The notes under the pieces: model-generated
Told to the model about the DNA's origin: nothing
What the model saw: only the letters and a program-made list of their open reading frames with translations
The model's database searches: none
Assembly: GCA_021292105.1 (NCBI GenBank)
Contig: CM037872.1
Location: 11,372,791 to 11,436,790 of the forward strand
Source of the DNA: Anadara kagoshimensis
Taxonomy: Eukaryota > Mollusca > Bivalvia > Arcoida > Arcidae
Reading direction: 5' to 3'
Length of the DNA: 64,000 bases
Shown here: piece after piece, positions 27,101 to 33,706 of the stretch
Layout: each line of letters opens with the position of its first letter
Position numbering within the stretch: position 1 is the first letter of the stretch
Position numbers and translations under genes: made by a program

Positions 27101-30100
27101 TTCTGACAGTAAACACAATTATAGCCTACATGTTATATCTATCTAAAGTAAGGCATTAAAGTTGGTTGGTTGAATGTTGCTTGACGTCGCATCAGCAATT
27201 TTTCAGCTATTCACGACGAGTACTATTTTATCATTCTCTATGGATTAATCTATAAACAACTTTGTGTATGCATGTGAAGTGCGAGTGTGTTGTATGGTCT
27301 GCCTTCTACTAGCGCACACTCAGGGCAACTTTAACTTGCTAGCTCACAGTCAGTACGCCGCAGACAAGCGTACCACTCCCCAAGTCCATCATACTGATAC
27401 CTGGTGAATCAGTAAAGGCCAACAGCAAGGAAAATTCACTTTTCCACATGTGGTCTGAGCGGGACTCGAACTCACGGCAGTGAGAGAGCCTGGATTTGAA
27501 GACGACTGACGTCTTATCCATTAGACCTGCGGTGGCATAAAAGATAAGACGTCAGTGTAGAAATCCAGACGTTAAGCAACATTTAATCAACCAACCATTG
27601 TACTGGTGATTCATAGAAAATGAAAGTTTAGAAATAGAAACATTAGAGACATTACGTATGTCATTCAGTAAGATAGGATAAGTCCTAAAATGAAGCAACA
27701 CTTAAAGAATCAGTCAAGGATATTGCAAGCTTAGGATTATCAAGGCCCTCAAAGAGTTTTAGGGCCGTCATCACAGTATTGTTGATAAGTTTGATATCTC
27801 TGTGTCCAGCATTGCCCTGGATATATTTGACGTCTCATAGTTCCATGTTCCTTTCACACAAATTTGTTTACACACATGGCGGGTGTAGCTAGCTAAACAG
27901 GAGGTGCTTACCCTTCCGGAGCACCCAGCCTCACTTCCCTGGTGGAAGTTCACTTGTCTTACCTAACTTGTCAGTTCCAAAGTTTTTACTTTGCTTCTGG
28001 ATTTTGATTCGGACATGGATTAGTATGTTTGTTTTTGATCATATCTTTTATTTCAAGCTGACTAGGATAAATGGCATCTACATAATCTCGAAATTTAGGG
28101 TTACCAAGAAATAGAACGTCATCTTCAAGTATGTATCTGTATGTGGAATTAAATCTCTCTAGATTTAAAAAAAGGTTCGGTATAAATTCTGCTTCATACA
28201 ACTTATTCTTTTATTTTGATTCTGTAATTTGCATTTAATTTCATGTTACATCATTTAAGAGGTTCGGACATGGATTTGTATGTTTGTTTTTTATTAAGAC
28301 CTCTGTGCACGGTAGGTTAAGGCACAAGCTTTCAATTCATGCCAGTCGGTATTAATACAAATGCTACTGATTGACCTGTGATATATACCTGCAACAATAT
28401 AAATACTGTAGATCACTTATTTTTCGCGAGTAGAAAATTTCGCGTCAAGACCATCTAGGCCTTATTCACGAATATTTGAATTCGCGTTTGGAATCTTATT
28501 GAATACAACATATGTATATGTCAACATAGAAGTATCTGAAGTGTTCGCGTGATATTTGAATTTGCGAATGGGATGAATCGCGAATTTACGCGAAAATAAA
28601 TCTCTCGCGAAATAAAAGTGATCTACAGTAATGGCCATGTTACGTCATCGCTATTCAATGCAAACAAGTTACCCATCACGTGATTGAACGAAATTGATGA
28701 TATAAAGAACATTAATAGCAATATCCAAGCTTGTCCTAAGTCTAGCTGTCGAAGGTTACATAGTTACGTGATCCTTCCATTGCAAATTTTAATTTCATAC
28801 ACGGCGGGTGAAGTAACTAAAACAGAAAGTAATTACTACTTCCGGAGTACCCGGCCTTACTTGAAGTCTGCAAGCTCATTGGTGAATTATTTATTCACCG
28901 GTGGAAGGTTACGCGTTTATCCTAACTTTTCAGTTCCAAAGTTTTTACTTTGCTTCTGAATTGTGATGCAGAATTGGATTAGTATGTTTGTTTTTGATTA
29001 TGTTTTTCGATATATTACTTGGCTCTATGTGATACCGGTAGTCAAAAACTACTTACCCTTTCGGGACACTCGGCCTACCTTAAAGTCTTGAGGTACGATG
29101 GTGTGCTATTTATTCACTGGTGGAAGTTTACGTGTCTAACCTAATTTGTTAGTTCCAAAGTTTTTACTTTGCTTCTGAATTTTGATTCGGGCATGGATTA
29201 GTGTCTTTGTTTATCTATTTATTTAGGAGATTACATGATTAATAGTTTCCATTATTATCTGGAACATTTGTTTTCAAAATAAACCAATGCAAAACTAAAC
29301 ATTGGATAAAAGCATGTGTAACAATTGCAAATACTATGAAAATGTATTATTGATATATTTCTTAGGCAAAAGATATAGAGAGAACTGTTGGAATCAATAC
29401 ATCATATATACAAACGACTGACTTTAAATTAGAAGAGGCAGATAAAGAATTTATCATAAAGGTAACTGGTTCGTTATTAAAAATAAGAGAATTTATTACA
29501 TTCCGGAGCACCCGGCGTCACTTTCTTGGTGGAAGTTCACGTGTCTAACCTGACTTGTCATTTCCTATGTTTTCACTTCGCTTCTGGATTGTGATACGGA
29601 CATGGATTAGTATGTTTGTTTTTTATTCTAGAAACATGCAGGTTGACATCGGAATTTAATAAAAAGCTTTTTTAAAAGAAAACGAATGATTGAGTGTATA
29701 ATTACAATCAATAAGAGCTTTAGAAAGGTATAATTTATTTCCTGGTGGAAGTTTACGTGTTTAACCTAACTTGTCAATTTCAAAGTTTTTACTTTGCTTC
29801 TTGCTTGTGATTCGGACATAGGTTATTACGAGCGTATGTTTGTTTTTGGTTATATGGGATGTACATTAATTTTTGGAAAGCAAATTTTTGTGGACAATAC
29901 ACGATTTTTCAAAATAATTTTGACTGACGCCATTATTTCGTTTCAATTATAAAACTTGGAATTGTTTATACCCCAAAACTATTAAAAGAATACATTTTAA
30001 GGAATGCTTGTGAAACTGGGACCAGGACTATAATTATTAACATTCTAAAGAATGGTAGAATTTGTTAGCACAAAGCAAGCTGCTTACAAATAAATTGTTG

Positions 30101-30769
30101 ACGGAAAGACATTTCTAGCCTAGGCTTATCAAGGAATTCAAAAAAGTTTAATGGCCGTCATAGCAATACTGTTAATAAGTATGATGTCTATATCTAAAAT
30201 TACCCTTGGCATATTTGACGTCATATAGTTCCATGTTTCTTTCATTACTGATTTTAATTTCAAACTTGACGGGTGTGGCTAACTCAATAGGACCCATCCT
30301 CGCTTACTTTGTGTTAAACCTAAATTGCACGCTTCTCAATTTTTACTTTATTTTGGGATTGAGGTTTGGACATGGATTTGTATGTATATTTTTGATTTAA
30401 AGCATTATGATTTTTTCATTAAGTTATGAAAAATCTATTAAAGTACATAGATGTATAAAATTCCTAAATAATTATACAAATATTCTGACACATATGTTTC
30501 TCTTGTATTTGACCTAAATTATCAGCTTCAAAATTTTCACTTTGCTATGGGATTGAGGTTTGGACATGGATTGGTATGTTTGTTTTTGATGTAAAGCATT
30601 GTTTTCTTTTCATTAAGTTATGAAAAATCTATTTAACTACATACATGTATTAAACGCTTCAATAATATCAAAAATAATCTTACACATACGTTTTTCATTT
30701 TAATTTCAGAGAGGAGAAAATGCAACGCTCGCTTATTTAAGAAGTTACGTCGAGGCAAAAAACTTATAG
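2525..30769 (+). CDS. Gene 1: patatin-like phospholipase with EF-hand pair, 14 coding exons, complete
   Basis: Joined exons 2525-2660, 9262-9383, 10551-10698, 12943-13073, 13810-13945, 15677-15772, 17162-17292, 19205-19299, 20909-20993, 22551-22622, 23706-23801, 26027-26185, 29366-29461 and 30710-30769 give 1563 nt: 520 codons and TAG. Every junction is GT/AG and phase-consistent. Seen: oxyanion loop GGGNKG (73-78), nucleophile elbow GTSVG (102-106, Ser104), DGG with Asp243, and a patatin-type C-terminal stretch TTDFKL in exon 13. Two EF-hand loops lie at 366-377 (NTDGDHSISMAE) and 410-421 (DLDSDGKIQYSE), the second canonical. The N-terminus MGSANS fits the myristoylation pattern MGxxxS. Family knowledge: Ser-Asp dyad acyl hydrolases acting on membrane lipids. 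Inference: a calcium-responsive, membrane-anchored lipase; substrate unknown. No signal peptide or membrane segment is seen. Confidence 0.88.
2621..2925 (+). repeat. Triplicated exon-1 end and donor (104-107 bp units)
   Basis: ggaaagtacagggagaatgg starts at 2621, 2725 and (varied) 2831; each unit carries a gaaggta donor-like site and the ttgattcttcgatattc follow-on. Confidence 0.8.
2979..3126. repeat. (AAT)n microsatellites, two blocks
   Basis: Blocks 2979-3035 and about 3078-3126, separated by a repeat of the flank tgccatctgcagcttttcaa. The tandem flank suggests a duplicated microsatellite unit. Confidence 0.85.
3146..3468 (-). mobile_element. R3E, with an extra 3' terminus in tandem
   Basis: Reverse-strand R3E: two terminal segments, hairpin region and RT-derived part (atcacacttatcaacaatat). 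Ordered 3' to 5' on the + strand. Confidence 0.75.
3600..3823. mobile_element. MITE-2, complete
   Basis: Left end caggcctttcgaaagtttaa and right end caactttcgacaagcctgta are inverted repeats about 220 bp apart. Confidence 0.7.
3895..3965 (-). mobile_element. R3E fragment (RT-coding part)
   Basis: Contains ggacacagagacatcacact followed by caatattctgatgacgg. Confidence 0.55.
4139..4430 (+). repeat. Two tRNA-like heads in tandem (SINE-like)
   Basis: Copies at 4139-4225 and 4335-4425 share an A-box-like ctcagtggtaga, an anticodon arm with loop ending tatagt, and a B-box ggttcgaccc. The acceptor arms do not pair well, so these look like tRNA-derived repeat heads, not functional tRNA genes. Confidence 0.55.
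4709..4968. mobile_element. MITE-5 hairpin element
   Basis: ggccccagtttcacaatcat at the left is the inverted repeat of gattgtgaaaccggggcc at the right; 260 bp, no coding content. Confidence 0.8.
5448..5663. mobile_element. MITE-4 hairpin element
   Basis: tactgtagatcat at the left pairs with gtgatctacagta at the right; 216 bp with several inner cgcgaa motifs. A sister copy lies at 28404-28630. Confidence 0.8.
5755..7640 (+). repeat. 22/23-bp minisatellite in intron 1 of gene 1
   Basis: About 83 units of ctttaggtcccacttaggtg plus a 3-bp tail; variants end gttac, gatac, ggtac or read gatgctac. A 22-bp variant lacks a C and an A (cccattag) and nearly always carries atgctac. Units form short higher-order runs. 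Confidence 0.97.
7641..8371. other. Intron 1 remainder, no feature seen
   Basis: AT-rich; 7660-7750 carries a diverged inverted R3E-like end (acaaacacatacaacatacc). 8130-8240 shares a cgcgtg-rich stretch with 13090-13200. Confidence 0.3.
8372..8580 (+). mobile_element. R3E 5' part (RT C-terminal remnant)
   Basis: Begins ttccaactacgggaacttta and includes ggccgtcatcacggtattga; ends after cccatagttcc, so the 3' UTR is mostly absent. Confidence 0.7.
8581..9261. other. Intron 1 end, no feature seen
   Basis: AT-rich intronic sequence with no repeat family or coding signal I can support. Confidence 0.3.
9262..9383 (+). CDS. Gene 1 exon 2: patatin oxyanion loop
   Basis: Acceptor ttttcag, donor aag|gtatga. 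Codes residues 46-86 and ends with FEGGGNKGMAYCGCIK, the glycine-rich oxyanion-hole loop of patatins. A SINE-A copy begins about 33 nt after the donor. Confidence 0.9.
9416..9790 (+). mobile_element. SINE-A, full length
   Basis: tRNA-like head (gcggtggcctaatagatta, B-box gagttcaagtccc), body, and tail gcgacgttaagcagcattca. Flanks acctttaaaatt and acctttataatt look like target-site duplications. Confidence 0.85.
9989..10240. mobile_element. MITE-3
   Basis: aggtaaacaactttgacccg at the left and acaggtcaatgttgtttacc at the right are inverted repeats. Confidence 0.75.
10551..10698 (+). CDS. Gene 1 exon 3: nucleophile elbow GTSVG
   Basis: Acceptor atcatcag, donor tatg|gtaata. Codes VLEDAGI and then RVAGTSVGSLAA, the Gly-X-Ser-X-Gly nucleophile elbow. 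An inverted R3E copy starts a few bases after the donor. Confidence 0.9.
10704..11020 (-). mobile_element. R3E, two partial inverted copies
   Basis: 3' termini at 10704 and about 10838 (aaaaacaaacatacttatct), then the hairpin and tagctagctac segment near 10975. Confidence 0.7.
11350..11520 (-). mobile_element. MITE-1
   Basis: Starts acagtaaaacctgtgttaaa and contains tgctctttattcatg and cctgtatataagggtcacc. Confidence 0.65.
11640..12015 (+). mobile_element. R3E with three tandem 3' ends
   Basis: Degenerate RT-derived part, gggtgtagctagctaaacaa, hairpin region, then the terminal motif ggacatggattggtat repeated three times at about 45-63 bp spacing (11870-12015). Confidence 0.75.
12119..12455 (-). 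mobile_element. SINE-B, full length
   Basis: Reverse orientation: tail ggtgtttaacgtcccagtca, head ending accaactgagctaccgcag with a B-box. Confidence 0.8.
12716..12902 (-). mobile_element. MITE-1, full length
   Basis: acagtccaacctatcttaaa at the left and gacaggtttgactgta at the right are inverted termini of a 187-bp element. Confidence 0.75.
12943..13073 (+). CDS. Gene 1 exon 4 (residues 136-179)
   Basis: Acceptor gactgtag, donor gag|gtaaca. Codes a Trp-rich stretch (EGSYWSIIPNLFKAFGW and onward) in the variable cap region after the nucleophile elbow. A MITE-1 copy ends about 40 nt upstream. Confidence 0.85.
13086..13510. repeat. TTCGCG-rich hairpin repeat remnant with poly(C)
   Basis: Repeated ttcgcg/cgcgaa motifs resembling the inner part of MITE-4-like elements; a poly(C) run sits at about 13269-13282. 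Confidence 0.45.
13810..13945 (+). CDS. Gene 1 exon 5 (residues 180-224)
   Basis: Acceptor acatttcag, donor accag|gtaata. Codes ELCIVVTNLN and HMPVRSAVRMSMSIPG, the typical patatin segment (strand, then the AVRxSxSIPG stretch) before the catalytic Asp. Confidence 0.9.
14225..14530 (-). repeat. Dispersed repeat paired with 57425-57665
   Basis: Shares, in inverted orientation, ttagcgtgcaaatatcgata, gacgtcat and gcaatatgacaacaacac with the second copy. Confidence 0.6.
14635..14975 (+). mobile_element. SINE-B, full length with target-site duplication
   Basis: Head ccactgcggtagctcagttg and B-box gggttcaaacccc; tail gggacgtgaaacaccattac. Flanks tcaattaggattaa and tcaattgggattaa are near-identical duplications. 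Confidence 0.88.
15040..15345 (+). mobile_element. R3E, diverged copy
   Basis: gtggccgtcatcac, then gggtgtagctagctagactt and a hairpin-region remnant. Confidence 0.6.
15405..15612. mobile_element. MITE-3, diverged
   Basis: Left end with gtttgaccttcaattttatt and right end aaaggtcaaacaaacaggtc are imperfect inverted repeats. Confidence 0.5.
15677..15772 (+). CDS. Gene 1 exon 6: catalytic Asp (DGG)
   Basis: Acceptor ttttacag, donor gacg|gtaagt. Codes TFVDGGVICNFPLHCFDG; Asp243 in DGG is the expected dyad partner of Ser104. Confidence 0.9.
16570..16846 (+). mobile_element. R3E, two tandem 3' fragments
   Basis: Two successive 3'-UTR ends: 16570-16695 and 16705-16846, the latter with ggaggtgcttatccttccgg and ttgcttctggattgtgatgc. 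Confidence 0.75.
17162..17292 (+). CDS. Gene 1 exon 7 (residues 257-300)
   Basis: Acceptor tatatatag, donor gtt|gtaagt. Codes GWWLSLKPGDSF through NEKTLGFVV, a conserved patatin strand. MITE-1 begins about 70 nt after the donor. Confidence 0.88.
17361..17552 (+). mobile_element. MITE-1, full length
   Basis: agtcaaacccgtctataaag at the left, caagttcgattgtactgt at the right, inner tggcctttataagcaggtgg. Confidence 0.75.
17755..17900 (+). mobile_element. R3E 5' part (RT-derived)
   Basis: ttccaactacgggaacttta and gcaagcctaggcttatta; interrupted at its 3' side by a SINE-B copy. Confidence 0.65.
17905..18219 (+). mobile_element. SINE-B, 5'-truncated
   Basis: Starts within the tRNA-like head (ctgtaagtggaaggtcgtgg) and retains body and tail. 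Confidence 0.8.
18372..18665 (+). mobile_element. R3E, well preserved, with RT ORF end
   Basis: Reads KLLTQGYCKPRLIKALKTF then NGRHHSIVDKFDVAVSS and ends IALDIFDVS-stop at 18517-18519, followed by the 3' UTR with ggaggtgcttacccttccag. This copy shows best that R3E is a coding 3' end. Confidence 0.85.
18666..18830 (+). mobile_element. R3E, diverged tandem neighbour
   Basis: cacgccatatagtttcacgt and ctagctaaacaggagatact continue directly after the preceding copy. Confidence 0.55.
19205..19299 (+). CDS. Gene 1 exon 8 (residues 301-332, phase 2 end)
   Basis: Acceptor tattaacag, donor caag|gtatat. Continues the strand with YSNSELDTYRY, then a Ser/Pro-rich linker. The donor coincides with the left boundary of a truncated R3E copy. 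Confidence 0.82.
19300..19540 (+). mobile_element. R3E 3' UTR, abutting exon 8 donor
   Basis: Begins gtatatatttgacgtcacat at the splice donor and ends tttgtttgtttttgat, with acatgt repeats inserted near the end. Confidence 0.8.
19766..20004. mobile_element. MITE-3, full length
   Basis: ggtaaacaacattgacctgt at the left and acaggtcaatgttgtttacc at the right. Confidence 0.8.
20095..20368 (-). mobile_element. tRNA-headed SINE-like element
   Basis: On the minus strand begins gccgccttggtggctcaatg and has a B-box-like ggtttgaatct. A related head lies at 38341 (+). Confidence 0.5.
20909..20993 (+). CDS. Gene 1 exon 9: charged helix linker
   Basis: Acceptor ttttttcag, donor aag|gttaga. Phase 2 entry gives RERKEPTELKENLERENE, a charged helix leading into the EF-hand pair. 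No match to a named domain. Confidence 0.8.
21733..21915 (+). repeat. Dispersed repeat with SINE-A-like tail core
   Basis: From attgtctgtgatataactgg to gccgcgaatagctgcaataa and tgctgatg; an inverted copy is at 51627-51812. Confidence 0.65.
22072..22535 (+). pseudogene. Retroelement RT C-terminal remnant continuing into R3E 3' end
   Basis: Frame LHLKLYDKRDDFNFSIVNF, then CSSIPASPAYGV and LIRYGRACSHYGD is a reverse-transcriptase ORF tail; a frameshift follows, then the RHHSIVDKFDV region and stop at 22384-22386, then an R3E 3' UTR with an internal deletion near 22430. This links R3E to an RT element. It ends about 25 nt before exon 10 of gene 1. Confidence 0.75.
22551..22622 (+). CDS. Gene 1 exon 10: EF-hand 1
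   Basis: Acceptor ttaatttcag, donor cag|gtgtgt; 24 codons. Loop NTDGDHSISMAE has acidic positions 3, 5 and 12 and Ile8, but Asn at 1 and His in place of Gly6, so it may bind calcium weakly. An R3E copy ends about 25 nt before the acceptor. Confidence 0.82.
22755..22975 (-). mobile_element. R3E, inverted
   Basis: catatcaatccatgtccaaa, then ccggttgctccgacaaggta and gctagctagctacac. Confidence 0.65.
23083..23268 (+). mobile_element. MITE-1, full length
   Basis: acagtcaaacctgtctcaaa at the left and ggcaggttgaactgta at the right; inner unit tggcctttataagcaggtgg. Confidence 0.8.
23706..23801 (+). CDS. Gene 1 exon 11: EF-hand 2, first half
   Basis: Acceptor aattatag, donor aag|gtacac; 32 codons. 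Codes the inter-loop helices and the loop start DLDSDGK. Confidence 0.85.
24142..24260 (+). mobile_element. MITE-1, 3'-truncated
   Basis: ataaagcccaccaaccggaa and tacaggttcagatatatgaa match the first two thirds of MITE-1. Confidence 0.6.
24365..24480 (+). mobile_element. R3E 3' terminus
   Basis: cctagtgagagttcgcgcgt through gtgattaggtcatggattag. Confidence 0.65.
24481..25740. other. Intron 11 segment, no coding feature
   Basis: Contains short inverted motifs around tatgtgacaacccggtac (24650) and taccgggttatcaccaggtg (25230) that bound a possible hairpin element of about 600 bp; otherwise featureless. Confidence 0.3.
25741..25998 (+). mobile_element. R3E, diverged, near exon 12
   Basis: Stop region remnant and ttccatggtggaagtttaga; the T-rich end lies about 35 nt upstream of exon 12. 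Confidence 0.6.
26027..26185 (+). CDS. Gene 1 exon 12: EF-hand 2, second half, and helical segment
   Basis: Acceptor tttttcag, donor aag|gtttgt; 53 codons. IQYSELVQFI completes a canonical EF loop split by the intron, followed by a helical segment ending NLLRVFAK. An R3E copy ends about 35 nt upstream. Confidence 0.87.
26222..26275 (+). mobile_element. MITE-3 left end
   Basis: acaggcaaacaacattaact followed by cttgacc; no matching right end nearby. Confidence 0.45.
26700..26985. repeat. Hairpin repeat with cggccgtttcgg termini
   Basis: ttccgaaacggccgtctagt at 26714 and acggccgttttggaattcaa at 26951; related ends at 20610 and 40785. Confidence 0.5.
27162..27538 (-). mobile_element. SINE-A, full length
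   Basis: Tail gttggttgaatgttgcttga at the left, tRNA-like head near 27440-27538 with a B-box in reverse. Confidence 0.82.
27718..28039 (+). mobile_element. R3E, well preserved
   Basis: gcaagcttaggattatcaag, RHHSIVDKF-coding part, stop, 3' UTR with ggaggtgcttacccttccgg and ttagtatgtttgtttttgat. Confidence 0.85.
28040..28201 (-). pseudogene. Reverse-transcriptase palm fragment
   Basis: Minus-strand frame reads STYRYILEDDVLFLGNPKF then RDYVDAIYPSQLEIKD, an RT active-site region (YxDD-type, here with an inserted residue) from the kind of element R3E derives from. No rest of the ORF is seen. It sits between two plus-strand R3E ends. Confidence 0.72.
28257..28300 (+). mobile_element. R3E terminal 40 bp
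   Basis: ggttcggacatggatttgta and the T-rich terminus follow the inverted RT fragment. Confidence 0.65.
28404..28630. mobile_element. MITE-4, second copy
   Basis: tactgtagatcacttatttt at the left, aaaagtgatctacagta at the right; 227 bp and close to the 5448 copy. Confidence 0.85.
28735..29215 (+). mobile_element. R3E, two tandem copies with similar 30-bp inserts
   Basis: Ends at about 29008 and 29215. Both carry an insertion between the hairpin and the ggtggaagtt motif (agtctgcaagctcattggtg in one, a related version in the other), so they are a subfamily or a duplication. Confidence 0.65.
29366..29461 (+). CDS. Gene 1 exon 13: patatin C-terminal strand TTDF
   Basis: Acceptor tttcttag, donor aag|gtaact; 32 codons. 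Codes RTVGINTSYIQTTDFKLEEA, the strand-plus-helix that closes the patatin core, which shows that the EF-hands are internal to the lipase region. Confidence 0.88.
29500..29862 (+). mobile_element. R3E 3' ends, two partial copies
   Basis: 29500-29632 (ttccggagcacccggcgtca onward) and 29735-29862 (cctggtggaagtttacgtgt onward). Confidence 0.7.
30065..30402 (+). mobile_element. R3E, diverged full-length fragment
   Basis: caagctgcttacaaataaat, atggccgtcatagcaatact, stop region catatagttccatg and a degenerate 3' UTR. Confidence 0.7.
30505..30592 (+). mobile_element. R3E terminal fragment
   Basis: gctatgggattgaggtttgg and ttggtatgtttgtttttgat. Confidence 0.65.
30710..30769 (+). CDS. Gene 1 exon 14: C-terminus and stop
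   Basis: Acceptor ttaatttcag, 19 codons then TAG. Codes RGENATLAYLRSYVEAKNL, the usual last helix of patatins. A weak ATTAAA poly(A) signal lies at 30847-30852. Confidence 0.85.
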   Translation, partial: RGENATLAYLRSYVEAKNL

Positions 30770-31159
30770 GGCTTGCTGTTCCATTATTTCATTCAAGACA
30801 TTTAAACAAACAAGATGATATATTTACATGTATGGTGCTTGATTGTATTAAACTCTGTTTTAGACCAAATGAAGTTATAGGACTATAATTACATTTCCTA
30901 ATGTGACGTCACTCATTTTTTGCTGACACCTATGCTCGTGACGTCATTGATAGGCTGTTCCAGGAATTGGAATTGCATGTCGTACATGACAGTGTTTTAA
31001 ATTTATTTCATGATTCAAAAACAAAAATAAGATTTTCAAAAAATGCGAAATGTAAATATAACCATTGAATAGCGCGCGTTATTCGGATTGCTTTGCACGG
31101 CAATGGAAGTTATAGCACTATAAACGCCATTTCTAGACAGTTTAATGGTTAAATAACTT

Positions 31160-31410
31160 TATTGTACTGTATAGCTGTTTAATTCTGCGGAGAAAAAATT
31201 TCACGCTTCAGTCACTGATAATTATTCACGGGTATAAAATTTCGCGGTGAAGTGGCCAGTGTAAACAATTTTCTGTACGGATTATCTATGTCAAACTTTA
31301 ATAAATGCTACATGAAAATATTCACTTGGTATTTAAATTCGCTATAACGTCAATCCGCGAATATAGCGAAATTTTATCTCCAGTGAATAAAAGCAACTAT
31401 ACGGTATCAG
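31160..31410. mobile_element. Hairpin MITE with tactgtatag termini
   Basis: gtactgtatagctgttt at the left and aaaagcaactatacggta at the right; inner ttcgcgg and ccgcgaa motifs. Confidence 0.5.
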
Positions 31411-31579
31411 CTTGTGAGTTTGACTTATTAATAATTTCATCAAAGAATCAATATAAAAATCACCTACATAAACTATAAAGATGAGTTGAAGTATAAACAA
31501 TTATTAATTTATTATTTTTTGCATTTATTGTTGTTCATTGGCAAATTTTGTTTTATCATTATAGTGCAAACAAAGTTTG

Positions 31580-31960
31580 AGGGCGCGGTGGCCTAATGGA
31601 TAAGACGTCAGTCTTCAAATCCAGGGTCTCACACCGCTGTGAGTTCGAGTCCCACTCGGACCACATGTGGGAAAGTGAATTTTCCTTACCGTTGGCCTTT
31701 ACTGATTCACCTGGTATCAGTATAATGGACTGGGGGAGTGGTACGTTTGTCTGCGGCGTACTGACTCTGTGAGCTAGCACGGTAAAGTCGCCCTGAGTGC
31801 GCGCTAGTACAAGGCAGACCATACAAAACACTCGCACTTCACATGCATACACAAAATTGTTCATAGATTAATCCATAGAGATTAATTAAATAGTTCTCGT
31901 CGCGAATAGCTGAAAAATTGCTGATGCGACGTTAAGCAACATTCAACCAACCAACCAACC
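31580..31960 (+). mobile_element. SINE-A, best preserved copy
   Basis: Head ggcgcggtggcctaatggat, B-box gagttcgagtccc, tail gcgacgttaagcaacattca. Flanks aaacaaagttt and aaacgaagttt suggest target-site duplication. Confidence 0.88.
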
Positions 31961-31961
31961 A

Positions 31962-32345
31962 AACGAAGTTTAGTAGTTTATATAAAAATAACCATGTCCA
32001 TTTGTCTGTCCGTCCGAAGTAGATCTGGCCGTTCGTCCATATACGTTTCTAAACTTTGTATTATTATTACAGCTGTATACTTCAAACGAAGTTTAGTAGG
32101 GTATAGAAAAATAATCTTGTCTGTTTATCTGTCCGTGAAAATGCAATTCGTCCCAATATCGTTTCCACTTAATGTTCCATGTCTGTGGATGGATTCTGAT
32201 CAAACTTGACACAATTTTTAACCAATATAAAAAATGTGTCTAATATCGAATTAAGTGTCCGTTCCTCTATATGTCCGTCTAGGCAATGTAGGGAACGTCG
32301 TGATTTGTCTTTAAAGAAACTACTCTAATGATGAAAGATTTAATG
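31962..32345. repeat. Duplicated aacgaagtttagta repeat
   Basis: caaacgaagtttagtag recurs about 115 bp apart (near 31968 and 32084), each followed by tctgtccg-type sequence. No ORF support. Confidence 0.5.
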
Positions 32346-32385
32346 CAGACCATTTTTCTTAAAATTCTGAACAATTTTGAAAGGT

Positions 32386-32704
32386 GTTGAGTCGAGTAAT
32401 AGTGTTAAACGTCCCAGTCAAGAATATTTCACTTATATCGAGACGTCGCCAGAAAAGTTGGTAGTTGCGCGGTTGGCATTATACAGCAGGCTTCTTTATC
32501 GCGCCACGGCTACCGTGACACGGGACCTCGTTCATTATAAGTTCTAATACAAAAGAACCACGATTTCTATTTCGTAATTCCGAGTGTTAAGCGAACGAAC
32601 AGTCAATTCCTACTTTCAAGTCTTGGGCTAGATCCGGTCAAGGTTCGAACCCATGGCCTTCCACTTACAGAGTGAACACTAACAACTGAGCTACCACAGT
32701 GGTT
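32386..32704 (-). mobile_element. SINE-B
   Basis: Tail cgtcccagtcaagaatattt at the left, head with ctgagctaccacagt at the right; diverged. Confidence 0.75.
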
Positions 32705-33520
32705 TTATCTAAAGGTTCAGTTTGTAGGAGATATAAAAAAAACTCCTGAATGTGGGAACACACTGAATATTATTATATCTAATATCTTATAAAACCTATT
32801 TGAATATTTATAACGTTTAGTGGTCGCCTACTTAAACCTATGTTTAGAAAACTTGGTTCATTGAACAATGACTTCAGTTGCTCACGTTATAACGCCAAAA
32901 CGGCGCGTGAAAAAAATGTTTCTGTGAAGTCAAAATATTAAATGATTGTCGACTCAAAATCAGTATCATTGCGGTTTACTGGTAATGTTTTAAATATTGT
33001 TTAACAAAGAATGTGTATCAATGAATTCGTGACGCGCCTTTTTGGGATATGTACAACATTAGGAAGTCTAGGTTCGGTTGATCGGCTGTTCTCGGTGCTG
33101 CATTTTCATGACGATAAACGTAGTTTTCAACCATGAAAAGAGTATATCTTGCGTTTTATTTGAAGGGATTAATTTTTAAATATTGTAAATATAAGAGTAT
33201 AATTGACTCCCCTTTTTCTCCTGGTTTTAAAACTAGCATCTCTAAAATGAATTGCGTTCATTCTAAAAACTCTCTCCCTACTTGGATGAACCTGGTAAAA
33301 TGGGCAATCAGTTCTTAATTGGAAATTTTCAAATCACATATTATGTAATAAATGAGATATTTCCCGAAAAATTGCGATCAATGCGAGACAGCCACTGTCA
33401 TTTCTGCACTTTATTGCAATTTTGTGACATCCCGGCAAAAGAAAGATAACTTGCATGAGACTGTGTTGCAATCATGTAACAATTAAAATTGACAAATATC
33501 TCAATTATGAAAACCATTAA
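32705..33520. other. Intergenic, no feature seen
   Basis: AT-rich, no repeat family or gene recognised. Confidence 0.3.
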
Positions 33521-33522
33521 AG

Positions 33523-33690
33523 TTTGCATTTGAAGCTGTATGACACACGTGATGATTTCAATTCTTTGTTGTCAATTTTCCTTTTCTATGCAGCAATATA
33601 GATGCTTCTTCTGCTTATGGTGTATTTGTTTGACAGATATACGCTATATAGCAGAACGTGAACTTTATACAACGAAGCAAGCTGCCTAAA
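33523..33690 (+). pseudogene. RT C-terminal remnant, second copy
   Basis: gcatttgaagctgtatgaca and cttttctatgcagcaatata match the RT remnant at 22072 with frameshifts; interrupted at its 3' side by SINE-B. Confidence 0.65.
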
Positions 33691-33706
33691 ATTAATTTTA
33701 GAGTTC

